Origin: Streptomyces ficellus
GTDB taxonomy: Bacteria; Actinomycetota; Actinomycetes; Streptomycetales; Streptomycetaceae
Reading direction: 5' to 3'
Length of the DNA stretch: 64,000 nt
Assembly (NCBI RefSeq): GCF_030406405.1
Contig: NZ_JAUEPL010000006.1
Coordinates: 124,001-188,000, forward strand
Shown piece by piece: positions 62,226 through 64,000 of this stretch; position 1 is the stretch's first letter, and every line of letters begins with the position of its first letter. A program made the position numbers and the translations under genes. The notes beneath the pieces were generated by a model that saw nothing but the letters and a program-made list of their open reading frames with translations, ran no database searches and was not told the DNA's origin.

Positions 62226-62804
62226 ATGAGCACCAGGACCGACGCCCCGACGCGCCGTGAGCAGATCCTCAAGGAGGCCGCCCGCCTCTTCGCCGAGCGC
62301 GGCTTCCATGGCGTCGGCGTCGACGAGATAGGAGCCGCGGTCGGCATCAGCGGCCCCGGCCTCTACCGCCACTTCCCCGGCAAGGACGCGATGCTCGCCG
62401 AGCTGCTGGTCGGCATCAGCGAACGCCTCCTCGCCGGCGGCCGCCGCCGCGTGGAGGAGGCCCACGGCGACGCGAAGGCGCTGCTCGCCGCCCTGATCGA
62501 CGGCCACATCGACTTCGCGCTCGACGACCGCCCCCTGATCACCCTGCACGACCGGGAGCTGGACCGCCTGCGGGACGAGGACCGCAAGCGGGTGCGGCAG
62601 CTCCAGCGGCAGTACGTCGAGCTGTGGGTCTCCGTGGTGCGCGAGCTGTACCCGGCGCCCCCGGAGGCGGAGGCGCGGGCCACCGTCCACGCCGTGTTCG
62701 GCCTGCTCAACTCCACCCCGCACATCGGCCTGCTCGGCCGCACGGCCATGGAATCCCTGCTGCGCCGCCTGGCCCACGGAGCCTTCGGCTCCCTGGCGGC
62801 GTGA
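62226..62804 (+). CDS. TetR-family regulator of the catabolic operon
   Basis: A 192-residue TetR/AcrR regulator. The helix-turn-helix is at about 9-55 (RREQILKEAARLFAERGFHGVGVDEIGAAVGISGPGLYRHFPGKDAML). A helical ligand domain follows (HIDFALDDRPLITLHDRELDRLRDEDRKRVRQLQRQYV). It is divergent from the carboxylase-HMG-CoA lyase-AcdH operon with two matching palindromes between, so it probably represses that operon and itself. An acyl-CoA effector is likely but inferred. Confidence 0.9.
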   Translation: MSTRTDAPTRREQILKEAARLFAERGFHGVGVDEIGAAVGISGPGLYRHFPGKDAMLAELLVGISERLLAGGRRRVEEAHGDAKALLAALIDGHIDFALDDRPLITLHDRELDRLRDEDRKRVRQLQRQYVELWVSVVRELYPAPPEAEARATVHAVFGLLNSTPHIGLLGRTAMESLLRRLAHGAFGSLAA

Positions 62805-62831
62805 GCGTTCCGGTTCTCGGCGCCCGTCTTC

Positions 62832-63038
62832 CTACGGGGCCGGGTGGTCGTGTCGGCCGGTGGCGAGGAGGTCCAGGGCGCCTGGCGGCCTCGGGATGTG
62901 CGGGGCGCAGTCCGTGCAGGCGTAGACGTTGAACCCGGGACCCGATCCGGCGTGGACCTCGGCGACCAGCACGGGCGTCTCGGTGAGCCTGTCGCACCGG
63001 ACGCACATCCGCACCGGACGGCGCGCCGGGGCGGTCAC
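62832..63038 (-). CDS. Small Cys-rich zinc-ribbon-like protein
   Basis: A 68-residue protein, VTAPARRPVRMCVRCDRLTE, then a central part FNVYACTDCAPHIPRPPG. Two CxxC pairs fit a zinc ribbon. The GTG overlaps the upstream stop (GTGA). Same build as 38371-38544: short gene, GTGA overlap, then a two-knuckle Cys protein. Function unknown. Confidence 0.65.
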   Translation of the reverse strand: MTAPARRPVRMCVRCDRLTETPVLVAEVHAGSGPGFNVYACTDCAPHIPRPPGALDLLATGRHDHPAP

Positions 63039-63241
63039 CCGGTCAGCCCGAGCAGGTAGGGGCGCACCAGGGCCGTCTCGGTGCCGTCCAGGGGCTCGTC
63101 GAGCCCGTACGGCGAGCGCAGCGGCGGAAGGCTGGGCGGCGGGGGCTGGACGGTCGGGCGGGTGGGGGGTGCCTCGGGGGCGCGCGGGGGTACGAACAAG
63201 GCCCTCGCCCATCGGGGGAGGACACGGATAAGGTTGGTCAT
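63035..63241 (-). CDS. Small Pro-rich protein
   Basis: A 68-residue protein, MTNLIRVLPRWARALFVPP, then a Pro-rich middle (APPTRPTVQPPPPSLPPL) and an end LDGTETALVRPYLLGLTG. No Cys. It precedes and overlaps the zinc-ribbon-like gene by 4 bases and is divergent from the GntR gene. Streptomyces small proteins of this type often accompany short GntR or XRE regulators. Ribosome binding site weak. Confidence 0.55.
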   Translation of the reverse strand: MTNLIRVLPRWARALFVPPRAPEAPPTRPTVQPPPPSLPPLRSPYGLDEPLDGTETALVRPYLLGLTG

Positions 63242-63395
63242 GTCGGTCTGCTTTCTCCAGATCGGCCACGCCCCGGGACGGTTGCAGCCGTCGCCGGGGC
63301 TCTCTGCGTCACCAGGATAGGGGAGGTGTACTACCCCCGTCTACCCTCTGGGGTGGCTATGGCAGGTCCATGCTGGGCGCCTAGGGTCCGACTCC

Positions 63396-63656
63396 ATGAG
63401 CATTGACCGGGAAGGGCCCGTTCCGCCGTACCGCCAGATCGCGACGATCCTGCGCGCACGCATTGAGGACGGAAGCATCCCGCCCGGACGTCGCATCCCC
63501 AGCCTGGTGGCGCTGGAGGGAGAGTTCGGCGTGGCGCGGGACACTCTGCGTAAGGCCGTGCAGGTTCTGAAGAACGAAGGCTTGGTGCATACGGTCCCGG
63601 GCATGGGCGTCTACGTCATCGACGGCCCCGCGGAAGGCGACACGGGCGCCCGGTAA
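63396..63656 (+). CDS. Minimal GntR-type regulator (DNA-binding domain only)
   Basis: An 86-residue protein consisting only of the winged helix of GntR regulators: PPYRQIATILRARIEDGSIPPGRRIPSLVALEGEFGVARDTLRKAVQVLKNEGLVHTVPGMGVYV. There is no effector domain, and the frame stops at a proper TAA, so this is a short-form protein rather than an obvious truncation. It is divergent from the small-protein pair. The near-palindromic GGGGAGGTGTACTACCCC at 63320-63337 could be its operator. Confidence 0.8.
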   Translation: MSIDREGPVPPYRQIATILRARIEDGSIPPGRRIPSLVALEGEFGVARDTLRKAVQVLKNEGLVHTVPGMGVYVIDGPAEGDTGAR

Positions 63657-63714
63657 CCGTCCACCCCCCGAAACAGCCCAACCACTCCGCGTGGCGGGGC
63701 GGCACAATGGGGCC

Positions 63715-64000
63715 ATGCCGATACCCAGCCGTGCCGCCCTCGTCGAGCACCTCGTCCGTACCCGGATCGCCGGAGACGTCGCCACGCCCCGCGACAACAA
63801 CCTCTCCCACTACCGCAAGCTGGCGAACGGTGACCGTCACTACTGGCTCGGTCTGGAGCTGGGTGACCGGTGGACGGACGAGCAGGACGTGCTCGCCGTG
63901 ATGGCCGAGCGGTGCGGAGTGAACGACGACCCGGCGCACCGGGCCGGGCAGGACACCATCGACCCGGAGCTCACCGTCGACGCCCTGGACCGGGCCGCCG
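63715..64000 (+). CDS. Phosphatase-like protein, 3' end beyond the window
   Basis: Partial: 95 residues seen. It starts MPIPSRAALVEHLVRTRIAG, continues RDNNLSHYRKLANGDRHYWLGLELGDRW and ends within ELTVDALDRAA. From memory this start is typical of a Streptomyces protein annotated as a phosphatase; no catalytic residues are visible in the part present. ATG 63715 opens a clean frame to the window end. Confidence 0.7.
   Translation, partial: MPIPSRAALVEHLVRTRIAGDVATPRDNNLSHYRKLANGDRHYWLGLELGDRWTDEQDVLAVMAERCGVNDDPAHRAGQDTIDPELTVDALDRAA

Overview
The window is a high-GC, densely packed stretch of chromosome that reads as Streptomyces: strong GC bias at third codon positions, GTG/TTG starts with 4-bp GTGA/ATGA overlaps, Tat and lipoprotein signals, bldA-type TTA codons, and an AdpA gene. 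From memory, the order adpA - orn - cebR - cebEFG and desABCD - desE - acdH - acyl-CoA carboxylase matches the core chromosome of S. coelicolor, with extra genes inserted here.

Region 1 (1-14.1 kb) is housekeeping and regulatory: a secreted M6-type metalloprotease; tRNA-Lys; a primase/polymerase-like protein; a four-gene operon with a RecB-type nuclease carrying a probable Fe-S cluster, a protein of unknown function, a Upf1/Dna2-like SF1 helicase core and a small protein; a histidine phosphatase; a TPR regulator with a divergent small gene; a spermidine-synthase-like protein; a 42-residue CxC protein; an anchored secreted protein; and an OmpR-type two-component pair.

Region 2 (14.3-36.8 kb) is a plant-cell-wall island. 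It holds cebR, cebEFG and bglC (cello-oligosaccharide uptake and hydrolysis), a second CebEFG-like transporter just downstream, a stand-alone type-1 binding protein, and secreted GH5, GH6, GH48, GH74 and PL11 enzymes, four of them with CBM2 modules. Five copies of the 14-bp CebR palindrome lie upstream of cebE, cebR, bglC and between GH5-GH6 and GH48, so uptake, hydrolysis and cellulase secretion look like one regulon. Secreted enzymes release cello-oligosaccharides, CebEFG imports them, BglC cleaves them, and the sugar inactivates CebR.

Region 3 (36.8-40.4 kb) is a small insert between the PL11 gene and tRNA-His. It has a TPR/XRE regulator, two overlapping small Cys-rich proteins, a 43-residue peptide and a PCMT-like methyltransferase. 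A broken XRE fragment lies at its edge. The peptide-methyltransferase pair resembles aspartimide/isoaspartate RiPP systems.

Region 4 (40.5-49.1 kb) holds orn, adpA (with a TTA codon), a membrane protein, a universal stress protein, an acetate-transporter-like protein, glmS, a small protein next to a perfect 18-bp palindrome, and a GH20 hexosaminidase (with a TTA codon).

Region 5 (49.1-56.4 kb) is the desferrioxamine locus, desABCD plus a siderophore-interacting protein and desE, with two iron boxes. Region 6 (56.4-62.8 kb) is a branched-chain acyl-CoA (leucine-type) degradation operon with a divergent TetR regulator and paired operators. The right edge holds another small overlapping Cys-rich pair, a minimal GntR regulator and the start of a phosphatase-like gene.
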